Below are positions 11,549 through 22,900 of a stretch of DNA of 64,000 nt, piece by piece; position 1 is the stretch's first letter; every line of letters starts with the position of its first letter. Location of the stretch: NCBI GenBank assembly GCA_027625915.1, contig JANTQA010000029.1, positions 6,448,001-6,512,000 of the forward strand. Reading direction: 5' to 3'. Made by a program: the position numbers and the translations under genes. This DNA is from Anaeramoeba flamelloides. Lineage: Eukaryota; Metamonada; Anaeramoebidae. The notes beneath the pieces are model-generated. The model saw nothing but the letters and a program-made list of their open reading frames with translations. It made no database searches and was not told the DNA's origin.

Positions 11549-12694
11549 TTACCAGTTTTTATGATCTTGAGTTCTATTTCGATCTCTATCTCTATCTTCA
11601 TCTCTGTAATTTCTATTTCTATTTCTGTCCCTTCCCCTGTTTCTGTTTCTGTTTCTGTTTCTGTTTCTGTCACTGTTTCTGCCACTATTTCTATTTCTGT
11701 TGCTATTTCTGCCCCTGTTTCTGTTTCGATTGTCATTTCTTTCATTGGAATTATCTCTTTTTGGTTCCCATTGCGGATAATCATTTCTTCTTATACTCTT
11801 TTGGGAATAATTATTTTCATAATCCCAGCCTTCACGCTTAATATTTTGCGTAGAACTACCTTGGTTATAATTTGTATTATTCTGTTTCGAATTTAAAGTA
11901 TTTGCCCCTCTATTATATTGGTTATCGTATGGTTTTCTTTTACGGTAATTATTACTACGTTGACTATTATCATTAATATTAATATTGGTATTGTTGCGGT
12001 TCTTGTTATTCTTATTACTAATCTGTTGGAAATCATTTTCAATCTTTGAGTATTTGTTGTTCTTTTTCTTAAAGGCTCTTATATTTGAAGGAACATAAAT
12101 GGTATTATTTTTTATTGGGTTTATTAATGTTGGCACTTCACTAAATCGCGGGAAATTGGCGCTATTTTTAACTTGATCCAATTGTGTGCAATAAAAGAGT
12201 TTAAATTGTTCAATTTGGCACAACAACTTTTTTTGGTTGTTTAAGATTTTTTTTGCATTTGAGTCGAGCAGAATGCCTTTTCTTTGAGGAACTTTTGTAC
12301 GAAGACGCTTCGATCTGTTTGAAAGCAAATCAGAGACAAAATTTAAATCAAAAAGAGAACGCGAATACATCTCTTCAGGCGGAGGAACTCCTTGAAGAAC
12401 CTTCTTATTATTTGGCAAGTTTGGATCCCGAAGATCCTTATTGAGGGATAATTCTGGAAAGGTTGGCGTTTGTAAACATTCCCATGGGATGACCATTGAC
12501 GGAGAGAGCCCGATTTGCTCAATTTGTGCTGTTGTTGGCGGATCTTCAGCACTGGAAGGAGCAGGGAATGATTTTGAAAAGACCATTTTTTTTGTTAAGT
12601 GAGATTGCTCCCTTGCCATTTGGATCATCTTTTCTTGTGTTTCTATTTTGAACTTTTGGTTACTTAAATTTCCGTTCTGATTTTTGGTTGTCAT
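11549..12694 (-). CDS. Hypothetical protein with Arg/Asn/Asp-rich tail
   Basis: This is a 381-residue open frame from the first ATG (reading MTTKNQNG); the frame is open further upstream but only with a hydrophobic, untypical leader. Residues 1 to about 200 are of ordinary composition with proline-rich stretches (FPAPSSAEDPPTT, IPWECLQTPTFPEL, VPPPEEMYSRS) and a basic patch NRSKRLRTKVPQRK. From about 205 the chain is low-complexity, first Asn/Lys-rich, then dominated by NR, RD and RG dipeptides, ending RTQDHKNW. Such RD/RG tails are common in RNA-binding or splicing proteins, but no RRM or other domain is visible and I do not recognise the family. A degraded coding region lies immediately upstream on the same strand. 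Confidence 0.7.
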   Translation of the reverse strand: MTTKNQNGNLSNQKFKIETQEKMIQMAREQSHLTKKMVFSKSFPAPSSAEDPPTTAQIEQIGLSPSMVIPWECLQTPTFPELSLNKDLRDPNLPNNKKVLQGVPPPEEMYSRSLFDLNFVSDLLSNRSKRLRTKVPQRKGILLDSNAKKILNNQKKLLCQIEQFKLFYCTQLDQVKNSANFPRFSEVPTLINPIKNNTIYVPSNIRAFKKKNNKYSKIENDFQQISNKNNKNRNNTNININDNSQRSNNYRKRKPYDNQYNRGANTLNSKQNNTNYNQGSSTQNIKREGWDYENNYSQKSIRRNDYPQWEPKRDNSNERNDNRNRNRGRNSNRNRNSGRNSDRNRNRNRNRNRGRDRNRNRNYRDEDRDRDRNRTQDHKNW

Positions 12695-12789
12695 TCGAAG
12701 GTTTAGAATTGTTTGTAACAAAAAGTAAAGTTTGAAAAAAATGAATCTGTTAAACAAGATTTATGATTAAACATCTTATGAATTTTTCA

Positions 12790-13183
12790 AAGCTTTTCAC
12801 TGTGACAGAACTCAATCCCCTTTTTAAAAGTGTTGTAAAATGTTTCGATCTATTGTAAATTGTTTGAAAGAGTCTACAAGATATGTAAAAAAGTCTTTTA
12901 TTTTTAAAAAAGACTTGATCTTTTCCAAAGGTAATTGTTTTTTGATGAAAGGTGTCTCCAATTCAGAATGAAAAAATTGAAAAAGAATCAATAAAACTTT
13001 CTGAAGAAAACCATGGAACAAATGTTAGTTCTTCGAAAACCAATTTTAACGTTGATAGAATATTTGTTTTTGGCTGATCAAATCCTCAATATTAACGACC
13101 ATTTTTTTACTCTTTAGGGCATTACAAATTCTATCCAATTGATCCACACCAACGAACGGCTTGGACAAGTAAAAAGCTAATTG
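12790..13183 (-). pseudogene. Decayed coding region of unknown origin
   Basis: On the minus strand, GC content rises and protein-like sequence appears in several successive frames: a first piece beginning QLAFYLSKPFVGVDQLDRIC after a TTTAG splice-acceptor-like site, a middle piece containing LVFEELTFVPWFSSES, and a third containing ELETPFIKKQLPLEKIKSF. The pieces overlap or abut in different frames, about three or four breaks in all, so it looks like a broken gene rather than spliced exons. I do not recognise the family. It could be a remnant of an upstream part of the gene at 11549-12694 or of an unrelated gene. Confidence 0.45.
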
Positions 13184-13499
13184 CTAAATTGAATTTCTTT
13201 TGATTAACCAAAATCCAAATAACAAAAAGAAATAAAATTCTTGGGATATAAAGGGTTAAGCTTTATGATAAATTCGTCTATCATTAAAGTATGTTGCAAT
13301 CGTATAAAGGTAAATGATATTCATTTTATTTTTCTCAAACAAAAAAATATAAGAAATTATGCTATATTTTTCAGATCTATATCACTGAATATATTTAATA
13401 TATAGCGTTCCAATATATCTAAAAAATTCTATTCTAAATATTATTGAACTAATAAATTCATGGATTTTTTATAAATTATCTCAATAAAAAATTTTTATA

Positions 13500-13989
13500 T
13501 AGTAGGGAAAAAAATACCGTACAAGAAAAAAATCCCTGACAAGATTTTTAATTGTGAATATTAGTAAAATTTTTGTCTAATTTCAATGAAATCCTTATTA
13601 TAAATAACCAATTTTTTTATGAGATTAGTAATAAACCTACCTAAAGTTCATCAAAGTAAGGTGTCTCTAGAATACTTGAGTAATTGTTTGATAGCCTAAG
13701 GTTGATCAACTTTTTTTGAAAAACAATCGAGTTTTATTGAGGTTTACTAGAGTTTGGAAAATGATAATTTTTCTTCTTGTTTTTTGATTGGTTGAATGGT
13801 GTTTTTGAACAAGTGTGATTTCATCAATCATCATTCTAATAAGTGGGGGGGTTATAATTGAAAAAGTTCGATTCTTAAAAAAAGGAATTTGATTGTAAAT
13901 AGCTGAAATTACATAATAATTTTACTAATATTCACAATTAAAAATCTTGTCCGGGATTTTTTTCATGTCCGGTATTTTTTTCTCTGCTC
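13500..13989. repeat. TA-flanked MITE with 75-bp terminal inverted repeats
   Basis: The left terminus TAGTAGGGAAAAAAATACCG and its continuation to AATATTAGTAAAATT match the reverse complement of the right terminus (AATTTTACTAATATTCAC ... CGGTATTTTTTTCTCTGCTC) over about 75 bp with few mismatches. TA flanks both ends. The 490-bp element has no ORF. No other copy is present here. Confidence 0.8.
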
Positions 13990-14564
13990 TAATCGTCTTT
14001 TTTTTTTTCAGTCACTTTAAGAAATCAAAAAAGAAAAAACTAACTAATAGTTATTTCAGTATGTTAAAAATTAATATACAGAAGCCAAAAAATTAACTCG
14101 ATATTTCAATTTTTTATAATCAAGATCTATCTCGGTATTCATCAACATAAAAACCCAAAGTCAGATTAATTTTGTTTTATTTTAATGACAGAGAGTGGTT
14201 CAATATCCTTCCATATGTCGAAAATTAATTAACAAAATAATATCTTCAGTTAATTATTTAAATTTTGAAATAAATCAAATTTTTTAGCACTTAATCCACA
14301 TTTTGAAGACAAATTTAAGAAAGAGATTTTGCAACTTTGAATTCTGAATATTAATTTTTCAACTTTTCGAATTTGTGTCCAAATGTAGATTTTTTTCTGA
14401 GATACTTGAATTTTTCACTACTAAAAATATTTGTTTTAATAAACAAGTACAATCAATATTTATAGAATAAAAATAAAATCGAGATAGATATTCGAATTAT
14501 GGAGAATTAATGCAATTAACTTTCAATAACAACATATTTTTATCATAGACTTCTCTGTTGTTGA

Positions 14565-14966
14565 CATTAACCCCTTCACAAGAGTAAATATGCAATGTAG
14601 TAAAAAAATTAACTTTATACAATTTTTAAGATAAAAAAGAGAAACCTATCTTTATCCAAATTTTGATAATAGTAACCTAAATCCCCATTTTTATTTTGGA
14701 GCTCAAGGGTATTTTCAATACAAAATGTTTTTTGAATACTAATACTTTTTTTGAAAAATTATTTTTTAAAAAATTAAAAGATATGTATTTATCAAAAAAT
14801 ATTTTGATTGAAATTATTATTAGCCTAATAAGATAATCAGAAATTAATTTTTGGTTTATTATTGTTAAAATTTGGATAAGTACATGTTATATTATTAATC
14901 TTAAAAATTCTTAAAAATCAATTTTTTTATAACATTCCTTATTTACTCTTCTGAAGGGGTTAGTGT
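14565..14966. repeat. Family H inverted-repeat element, copy 2
   Basis: The termini are ATTAACCCCTTCACAAGAGTAAATA at left and the inverse of CTAACCCCTTCAGAAGAGTAAAT at right. The interior is related to 5236-5620. Non-coding, about 400 bp. The flanks TTGTTGA...TTAACAA themselves form an inverted pair, so the exact target duplication is ambiguous. Confidence 0.7.
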
Positions 14967-15116
14967 TAACAACCAAGGAGTTTAAAAGTAGACAGATGAT
15001 TACTATTATTAAATTTTATGAAATACTTTTAGAAAAAACCGTTGGTATTTTATTATCCGAATAATTTTTCAATATCTTACAAATAACAAAAAAAGAATGT
15101 ATTTGAATTTCAAATA

Positions 15117-15312
15117 CAGTCAGTTTCACTTTTAAGACACAAACTTTCAACGAAATTTAAGGAAAAAAAAAATCTCAAATTAAAGCACAAAATTCAAATT
15201 CTCGTAAAAATAAATTGTAAAAAAAAAAATTCCAAATTTTGTGCTTTAATTTGAGATTTTTCTAGCCCTTAAATTTCGTTGAAATTTTGTGCATTAAAAC
15301 TGAAACTGACTG
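15117..15312. repeat. Family C MITE, copy 1
   Basis: This 196-bp near-palindrome starts CAGTCAGTTTCACTTTTAAG, ends CTGAAACTGACTG and is flanked by TA on both sides. The arms contain CTCAAATTAAAGCACAAAATTC and its complement. Three more copies lie at 19269-19459, 62166-62362 and 63472-63667. The TA duplication and CAGT-type ends suggest a Tc1/mariner-mobilised element. Confidence 0.85.
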
Positions 15313-15414
15313 TATTTTTGATTTCAGAATATTATATTTCAAAAAAATTCTCTACATTCCATATTCATGATTGAATTTTTTCAAATAAAAATTATATAAT
15401 TTATTCATTTTACA

Positions 15415-16320
15415 CTTGTTGATAACTTCAATTATAATAAAGACTATTGGTTAATAAAAAATATCTTCGATCAAAAATTATTTTACAAGATATTTAACCA
15501 TTCTAGTTTGAAAATCCAATTTTTCAGTTTCTATTAAGTTTTTTTCTCAATTAATAATAAAAAATTTGAAACTTTTTTTGCTTCTAGTTTAGAGGTTATA
15601 ATGATATTTTAGAAGCATTTGTCATTTATAAATATCTTTTAAACAGATAATCAATTACATCTACTCAAGAATTATTTGTTCTTTTAAATTAGAAAAAATA
15701 TTTTTTTTTGATTTTCCGTTAGATTTTTTTTGATTTTTGAAATAAACCGAAAATTTTAATAAATTTTCCGTTTATTCCAAAAAGTAAAAAAAACCTAGGA
15801 CACTTTCGTTAGGTTTTCTACAATTAATAATAATTGAGTAAAATAAGATATTTTACTCTATTCTTTTGAATTCTGGAAAACTGATGTTAGATTACCTTGA
15901 GTTTTCTGTTTAGTGTGAAAATCGATAGATTTCACTAATAAAACAGAAAACCTCAAGAAAAGCTTGGCACTTGACGGACACTTCCGTTAGGTTTTTTTTA
16001 ATTTTTGTAATAAACAGAAAATTTTTAAAATTTTCGGTTTATTTCAAAAAGTAAAAAATTAGGCCTTTAGCTTTTCGAGGCACTTTTTGTTAGATTTTCC
16101 AGGATTTAAAAGAATGGAGTAAAATAATAGATTTTGCCCAATTCTTTTGAATTCTGGAAAATCCATATACTTGACTGGCACTTTCCATAAGGGTTTTTTA
16201 TAATTGTTTCTAATATACCTAAAATTTGAGAAATTTTCTGTTTATTTCAAAAAGTAAAAAAAAAAACTATGAAACTTTCTTTATGTTTTCCCGAATTTAA
16301 AATAATAGAGAAAAATGATA
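15415..16320. repeat. Composite repeat with stacked palindromes, paired with 37735-38640
   Basis: The start GATAACTTCAATTATAATAAAGACTATTGG matches 37735 onward. From about 15690 it becomes a series of short hairpins built on GAAATAAACCGAAAATTTTA / AATTTTCGGTTTATT and on GAATTxAAAAGAATxGAGTAAAAT / ATTTTACTCTATTCTTTTGAATTCTGGAAAA. The two composite copies are colinear but diverged. No gene. Confidence 0.6.
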
Positions 16321-16329
16321 TAAACTAAA

Positions 16330-16835
16330 TTTCATAATAAACGGCCCATGTTACATTTGAATTTTGAATTGCTTTTATATCCTTTGGAAGTTTTTCCACT
16401 CACAATGAACAGTTTGCAAATAAATCATTTTTTCTCTTTTTTATTTTTTAAACAGTTTTTTGTTAAAATGGAAAATGAAAATGAAAAATTGAAAAAAAGT
16501 AACAGATGAATTAATGAAAAAATTGGTTTCAAATATGAAATTGTGATTTGATTTCTTTATTCAAATGGAAGGGGAATAGATAAATGGGATTTACTAATTT
16601 TTTAAATTTTCTTTTTTTATGTAATACTTCTTTCAAAATAAATGACCCAATTTTTTTTGACTGTTTTTTTTATTTCTTTTTCTTATATTTTTAGAGGAAA
16701 AATTAACATCTCTTGAGTATAGTTCTGAATATTAAAATCGAAATTTTTATTTTATAATAAATAACTTCAATTATTAAAAATATTTTTCTAAAAAATTGAT
16801 TTTTAATGGGCCAATGATTTTGAAAGGGGGTTTAG
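16330..16835 (+). pseudogene. Broken duplicate of the last exon of the gene at 39515-40115
   Basis: This segment is an inverted duplicate of about 39290-39775. It includes an intron end (TTTTATTTTTTAAACAG) and a reading frame beginning TTAAAATGGAAAATGAAAATG that corresponds to the exon at 39515-39656. The version at 39515-39656 is fully open, while this one carries several in-frame stops, so it is a dead segmental duplicate of host sequence. Confidence 0.6.
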
Positions 16836-17621
16836 ATTTTACTCTATTACTTTGAATCCTGAAAACCCAAGGAAATAGGCCATTTTCCATCAGTACAGTG
16901 ATCAAAATGATGTTTCACAACTATTATAATGGGTGTTTCAAAATATAATGTGTGCTTTTTTTTCTTCTAGTACCAAGGTAACATTCAATTGACTACCTAA
17001 TAGTATACCTAAGTTCAAATCAATTTTGAAAGCAAAGATCTGTTTATTATTAGTAAAATTTAAATTATGAATGTTATTTGTTTAAAATTTTTCGTAATAT
17101 TCTCAATTTTTTGATTTTTTTTTTGATTGAAAAAATTTTCTGAAAATTTACTCTATTTTTTCAGATAAATTTTGCCATTTGATCCTTTATTTTTAGAATT
17201 TCATTTTTTTATAAAAGAACTTTAAGAAATCAATACCATATTTTTTTGGGGTTTATTATTGGTTTCTTTGATTGTTGATGTATAGATCTCAGATAACAAA
17301 AAAACACTCTTTTTATTTTGGAACACAGATTATACTTTTCCAAAGGCTTTTTTTTAAGGACTATGTTTGCTTTTGAATTGAATGTGTTATACTGTTATTT
17401 TCCAATTAATAGATGTAAATTTTTATTTCAGTTTCCAAAATGAATATTAACCAAGAACTAATATAAAACACCAAAGTTCCCAATTCCAAAAGAGGGAAAT
17501 GAATTTTTTGACACGTTTTTTTTAACTTGAGTATATTTTGTTTATTTTCTGTATTTGACTTTTTTTAGATGGTAGAGTGTTTTCAAAACTATGGGTACAT
17601 CTCTTCAAGTAAATATTCTAA

Positions 17622-18033
17622 CTGTTGTGGAAAAAAAGTGAAACAAAGTTTTTAATTGGGAACATTACTGAAAATGAAAAGTAAAATCAATAAAAAGAAG
17701 AAACCAATTAACTTCAAATAATAATCCATTATATTATTTTCAATCAAACCAACAAATACAATTTAAATCTACTTTCTTATCGAAATTATAGGTGTGGTTT
17801 TGGAGATCTCAAAAATAGTCAATTTTTTGAACAAATTTTTAAGAATTGATCAATCAAAGAAAAACTCCATACTAAAAGATAGTATTTAAAAAACTGTTAT
17901 TGTGGCGAATACTTCATTTTGTCTTTATTTATTTATTCTTTTTTTCATTGATCTTATTTTTAAATTTCAGTAATGTTCCCAATTAAAAACCTTGTTTCAC
18001 TTTTTTTCCAGTTTCACTTTTTTTCCACAACAG
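17622..18033. repeat. Family D MITE with TAA target duplication, copy 1
   Basis: The ends are CTGTTGTGGAAAAAAAGTGA and its complement TCACTTTTTTTCCACAACAG, flanked on both sides by TAA. A homologous stretch at 38690-38760 lacks the element and has a single TAA at the corresponding point (AATATCCTAAAGTTGAATTT versus AATATTCTAA...TAAAGTTGAATTT). The 3-bp TWA duplication is typical of PIF/Harbinger elements. A diverged copy is at 56856-57300. Confidence 0.85.
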
Positions 18034-18191
18034 TAAAGTTGAATTTAATGAAAAATCTTTGTCATAACCATTTAAATTTTTTTCCTCAAAATATTCCTTT
18101 TTTCTAGACTAGATACTTTTATAAATCGATGTTAATATTAATAACAATAAATATAACATCAAAAAGATTTTTAAGATGGGAATTTTGATTA

Positions 18192-19220
18192 CAGTGGTGT
18201 AAATAACCCTTGTTTTTTATTTTAACCCATTACTAAAATTTAACTCATGAAAAAAATATTGGCTGACTCTAGAAATAAAAGAAACAAATCAATGGGATGA
18301 CAACAGTATATAAAAAAGAAATTAGGTTCTTTAAAGGAATATTAAAAAAAGAATTATGAAGATACTGGAAGATTAAAATGTAATTTTTTGACAAAAAAAT
18401 GAGCAAAATTTCCTTTTTTGAATTTTTTTAAAAAATCATCTAATCTCACAAATTTTGTAAATATGATGAAATTTTTGAAACAAAAGCATTTAAGGTTTAT
18501 AATCCCTGAAACTGGAAAAAAGATTATCTTGTATTGGGTGTGTCAACTTGTTATTTTGGTTCTTAGCTGATCGATCCACAACTAAGTTTGGATCTTATAG
18601 GTAGTTGAAAAAGGCTATTTTTGTGATTTTATTTTTTTTTTTTCCGAAATCCAGATTGATGAGTCTCAGATTAATTGATTGGTAGGTATTGAATTGAAAG
18701 TGTTAATTTTTGGGTTGTCAATTGAAATTATCATTTTCCTTTTACAGAGTTAGGAGTAAATAAAAAAAAAATTTTTTTACAAGCATCAAATAATACAAAG
18801 CGTAAATAAAAATTTCAACATAGAAAACAAAAAAATCAATTACTAATTAAATATCTTCCAATTAATTAATCTGAGACTCATCAATTCGGATTTCGGAAAA
18901 AAAAAAATAAAATCACAAAAATAGCCTTTTTCAACTACCTATACGATCCAAACTTAGTTGTGGATCGATCAGCTAAGAACCAAAATAACAAGTTGACACA
19001 CCCAATACAAGATAAATTTTTTTCCAGTTTCAGGGATTGTAAACCTTAATATTATTTAACTATTTCAGTTAATCAAAGACCTAACCTCTAAAGTCAATTT
19101 AAATCTGAGCCAATAATATAGGTGTCTTCCTATCTTCCAATACCCAAGTCTGAAAAAAAAACACAAGTTAAATTTTAGTAATGGGTTAAAGATTGTCTGA
19201 ACAGGTTATTTAAACCACCG
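18192..19220. repeat. TA-flanked element carrying a nested foldback
   Basis: The outer termini CAGTGGTGTAAATAACC (left) and GGTTATTTAAACCACCG (right) are inverted, extend to AACCCATTACTAAAATTTAAC on both sides, and are flanked by TA. The 552-bp foldback at 18494-19045 sits inside. No ORF. Confidence 0.75.
18494..19045. repeat. TTAA-flanked foldback element with ~190-bp arms
   Basis: The arms start GGTTTATAATCCCTGAAACTGG (and the complement) and stay almost identical for about 190 bp, containing TTAGCTGATCGATCCACAAC. They are separated by about 150 bp of unrelated AT-rich sequence. TTAA occurs at both junctions. Arm identity is much higher than in other repeats here, so insertion or gene conversion is recent. 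TTAA duplication is the piggyBac signature. Confidence 0.8.
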
Positions 19221-19268
19221 TATATTACCAAGAAATTGTTTTAACAAGATAAAATGAGAATTGAAGTA

Positions 19269-19459
19269 CAGTCAGTTCCATTTTTAAGACACCAACTTTC
19301 AAACAAATTGAAGGAACAAAAAAAATCTCAAATTAAGGCACATAATTCAAATTCTATTAAAAAAATTTGTGAAAAAAAAATACAAATTTTGTTCCTTAAT
19401 TTAAAGTTTTTTTTGTACCTTAAATTTTGTTCAAAGTTTATGAAAAGTGGAGCTGACTG
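19269..19459. repeat. Family C MITE, copy 2
   Basis: This 191-bp near-palindrome begins CAGTCAGTTCCATTTTTAAG, ends GAGCTGACTG and is flanked by TA. Its body matches the copy at 15117-15312. The short open frame crossing it (19254-19604) is incidental. Confidence 0.8.
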
Positions 19460-19904
19460 TAATATATTGTCTAACTTGAAATTTTCATTTTTATTGTTTC
19501 ATACTAACAAAGCAAAAAGCATTTTTTTTACCTGTTACTTCATCTTCATTCCATTTGAACATAAAGTATCTTTATTCACTTCCCTTAAGATCTATCAGAC
19601 TTGAAAGTCAACAGGAACGAAATTACAGGATGATTATGGTTATTTTCAAACCACTTCAATGTAAATTATTTGAATTTGGAAAGGAGAAAAAATTTATTTA
19701 CCAAATCACAAATAATTTCAAAACAAAACAATAAACTTTAACCAAACAAGATCAATAGACTCAACATTCTTTAAAGTCTTAAATTTGTTGTTAGTAAAAT
19801 GAATTTCCACTCAACACCAAATCATGATCGTTATAAATTATTCATTTTCATTTTTTCAAATTTTACAATCACAAAACATTCTTTTTTAATTTTATTACAA
19901 AAAA

Positions 19905-22900
19905 ATGACAACCGATATTCTTTTTAGTGGAACACAAAAAATTGACCTTTTGTTTCAAGACCTAAAAACGCTTCCAAAATTGACCCCTATTTCAGAAATA
20001 AAGAAACCTCTCAAACTTGTGTCAGGCGAAGAACCAAACTTATTAGTTTTAAATTCACAAAGAAAACTTGACTTCTATGAAAAAAATCAAACAAATGAAA
20101 CTATTCGTCATTTTGATATACCTAATGAAGAAATTAAAGACATTATATCAGGTTGCCAAACTTTCCTTATTTTAACAAGATCAGGAAAAGTCTTTTCTTT
20201 GGCCGATGGTTCAACTAAAAATACTGATGTTGAAATCCCACGCAGTGATTATAAATCAAGCACTTTTGCTGAAATCAGGCCAGCAACCTTTTTTGAAGAG
20301 AACAATCTATTCGTAGAGTCAATTACAATGTGTGGTTGGACTAATTTGTATATTTGTAAAGGAAATGTGCTTTATGGAAGTGGTTATAATGGTGGGGGTA
20401 TGTCTTTTCTTTTTTTTTAATTGAATTTTTTTTTTTGCTTTTTTTAATTGTTTTCCAAATCAGAAAAATTTTTCTTTTCTTTTTGAGATAAGATTTTTTT
20501 TGTCAATTCCTTTCCAAACGACTGCGTTTGGGTTCAAATTCCTAATGATTTCAAGACACTTTTTCATTCGAATTCTAATCAACAACATTTTTATTTACAC
20601 CCAGTTTCAAGAACGAAGAGTCAAAGCTAAAAGAAAAAAAAACTCTTTTTCAACGATTTTTCAAAAGTGCGGATTAAAAAGCTAGATAATATTTACAAAA
20701 ATGATTTTTTCATGTTTTTTTGTTAAAATTGTGATTTTTTCAGTCACTGTGATACTTTTTCGGTGTTCCGCGTAATGATCAGAAAACTTGAGAATATATT
20801 TGAATATTTTAATAACATTCTATTGTTTTGAAAAAACAAAAAGGAAGCGATTTTTTTAGAGAAACTGAAATTAATTTTTCCAAAAACAAACTCAAATCAT
20901 CTCTAATGATTTATTAAAAGGAATTTGTTGTCAATTTAGAAGATTAAATATTCTGAAAAGATTCCTCTTCCCTTTTTGCGTCTACTGAGAAAAGGGATTT
21001 CTTTTAATGAAAAAATCACAATCTAATCAAAAAAACTTTGGAAATTAATATATCATTTTTTGCACCTGTGGTTTTGTATTTGCAAAGAGGAAAAAAATTA
21101 CTCCTTTTTTTCACTTGATTACAAAACATTTATCCAAAGAAATCAAGCTTTTCAAACAAAAAATGAATCTTTTTCTTTGTTTATAATTTTTCAAATGCAA
21201 AAATTTCTTCAATTTGTGAAGTAAATTGTTTTCTAAAAATACAAAAATCATGTTAATTGAATTTTATTCAATTTGAATTTGTATTATAACTATCTATATT
21301 CGACAAAGAAAGGATTTTGCCACATTCTTACTGAAAAAAATGACTCATTTGAAAAGTGAATAAAAAGTAAAAAAAAACCTCTTCAAGATACTAAAAATTG
21401 ACACGACTGAAACTGTCACAGTTGCTTTCAAAATGTCGTCTCAGCTCCATTTAAATTAGGAATTGAGTGTCTCTCTTTGGCGCTTTTTTCTAAAAATGTA
21501 ATAGTTTTTTATTGACGCTTTTTAGAAACCTATCATAAATCACCTGCTGATTTGTTATAATTGGTATTCTGGTAATCAAAAAAATGAAAAAATTTTTTTT
21601 CACCATCCTATTTGTTGCAAAATAAATTGAACAAAATTTTCATTCAGCTTTCCAAAAAAAGATTTTAAAAATCATGCAACATTTCAAATTTTTTATACTT
21701 ATAGTTGCTAGTAAAGTTAAATTATTAATTGCCCTTTTAAGAATTGGGGATTTTGACGATTTTTTTGTTTTAATAATTGGGAGATGTGATTTATTTGGAA
21801 AGCTGAATGAAAATATTGATCTTTTAATTTTGTAATTAACTGTTATGTCTTTACCCTAAACTTATTTTTAGTGTTTCAATTTTATTTTTCATACACAAAT
21901 TAATTTGATTTTAATAAAATGATTTCCTTTATGATTTTTGAATAAAAATTTAATTTTGTTTCAAAAAATTACAAATCGATAAAAAAAAAAAAAATGATTA
22001 TTATCCCACTATCAAAAGAGAAGTTAAAATTGTTTCAATTATGAACAAGCACCTAAACTATTTTTCAAAAATTTTGACTCACTTTATAATGCTATTGGAA
22101 GTGGTTCTGTGTGGTTTTATCTTGATATTCTTTTCAAAATCATTTTTTCTATTTTCGGGATCTTTATCAATTTTGTTTTTTTGCAAATTTTGTTTTTTCA
22201 AATTTTTGTTTTTCTTTTGTTTTTCTTTTTTTGAAGAAAGATTAAGTGGAAAAAAAAAATATCTTTGAAAAGACCCATATTAATCACTTTTCAGGAAATT
22301 GAGGCTTTGTAATTTTTTTGTAGAGTAATTTCATTATTAGCAAAAAATCTTCATGTTAACCTTATTTTCGTTTTCAATTCCCTAACCAAAAACAGTTCAT
22401 AATGCTCTTTTCAAAAATTATTACTTACTTTTTTTTAGTTTTTGGCTTTATTTTTTTTAATTTTTAAAATATTAGGGTTTTTATATTCTTTGAATAATTT
22501 AAAAGTGAATTATTATTTTTTTTTATATTATTGAAGAAAGGCGATTCAACAAAATTACCTTACTTTTCATTAGGTTTTCTTTAATTTAAAAGAATTGAGT
22601 AAAATTTTTGATTTTTCTCTACTCTTTTGAATCCTGGAAAACCGCCGTTAGGTTTTCTTTAATTTTCTGTTGACTTGAAAAATCGATAGATTTTCGTAAG
22701 GTTTTTTTTACTTTAGAAATATATAGAAAATTTTAATAAATTTTCGGTTTATTTCTAAAGTAAAAAAAATCTAGAACACTTTACAGATAAAACAGAAAAC
22801 CTCAAGAAAACCTAGGCACTCTACGGCACTCTACGGCACTCTACGGCACTCTACGGCACTCTACGGCACTCTACGGCACTCTACGGCACTCTACGGCACT

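Noticed and set aside
11561-11896. Plus-strand frame of Ser/Ile/Val repeats
   Set aside because: It is the antisense shadow of the NR/RD-rich tail of the minus-strand gene 11549-12694.
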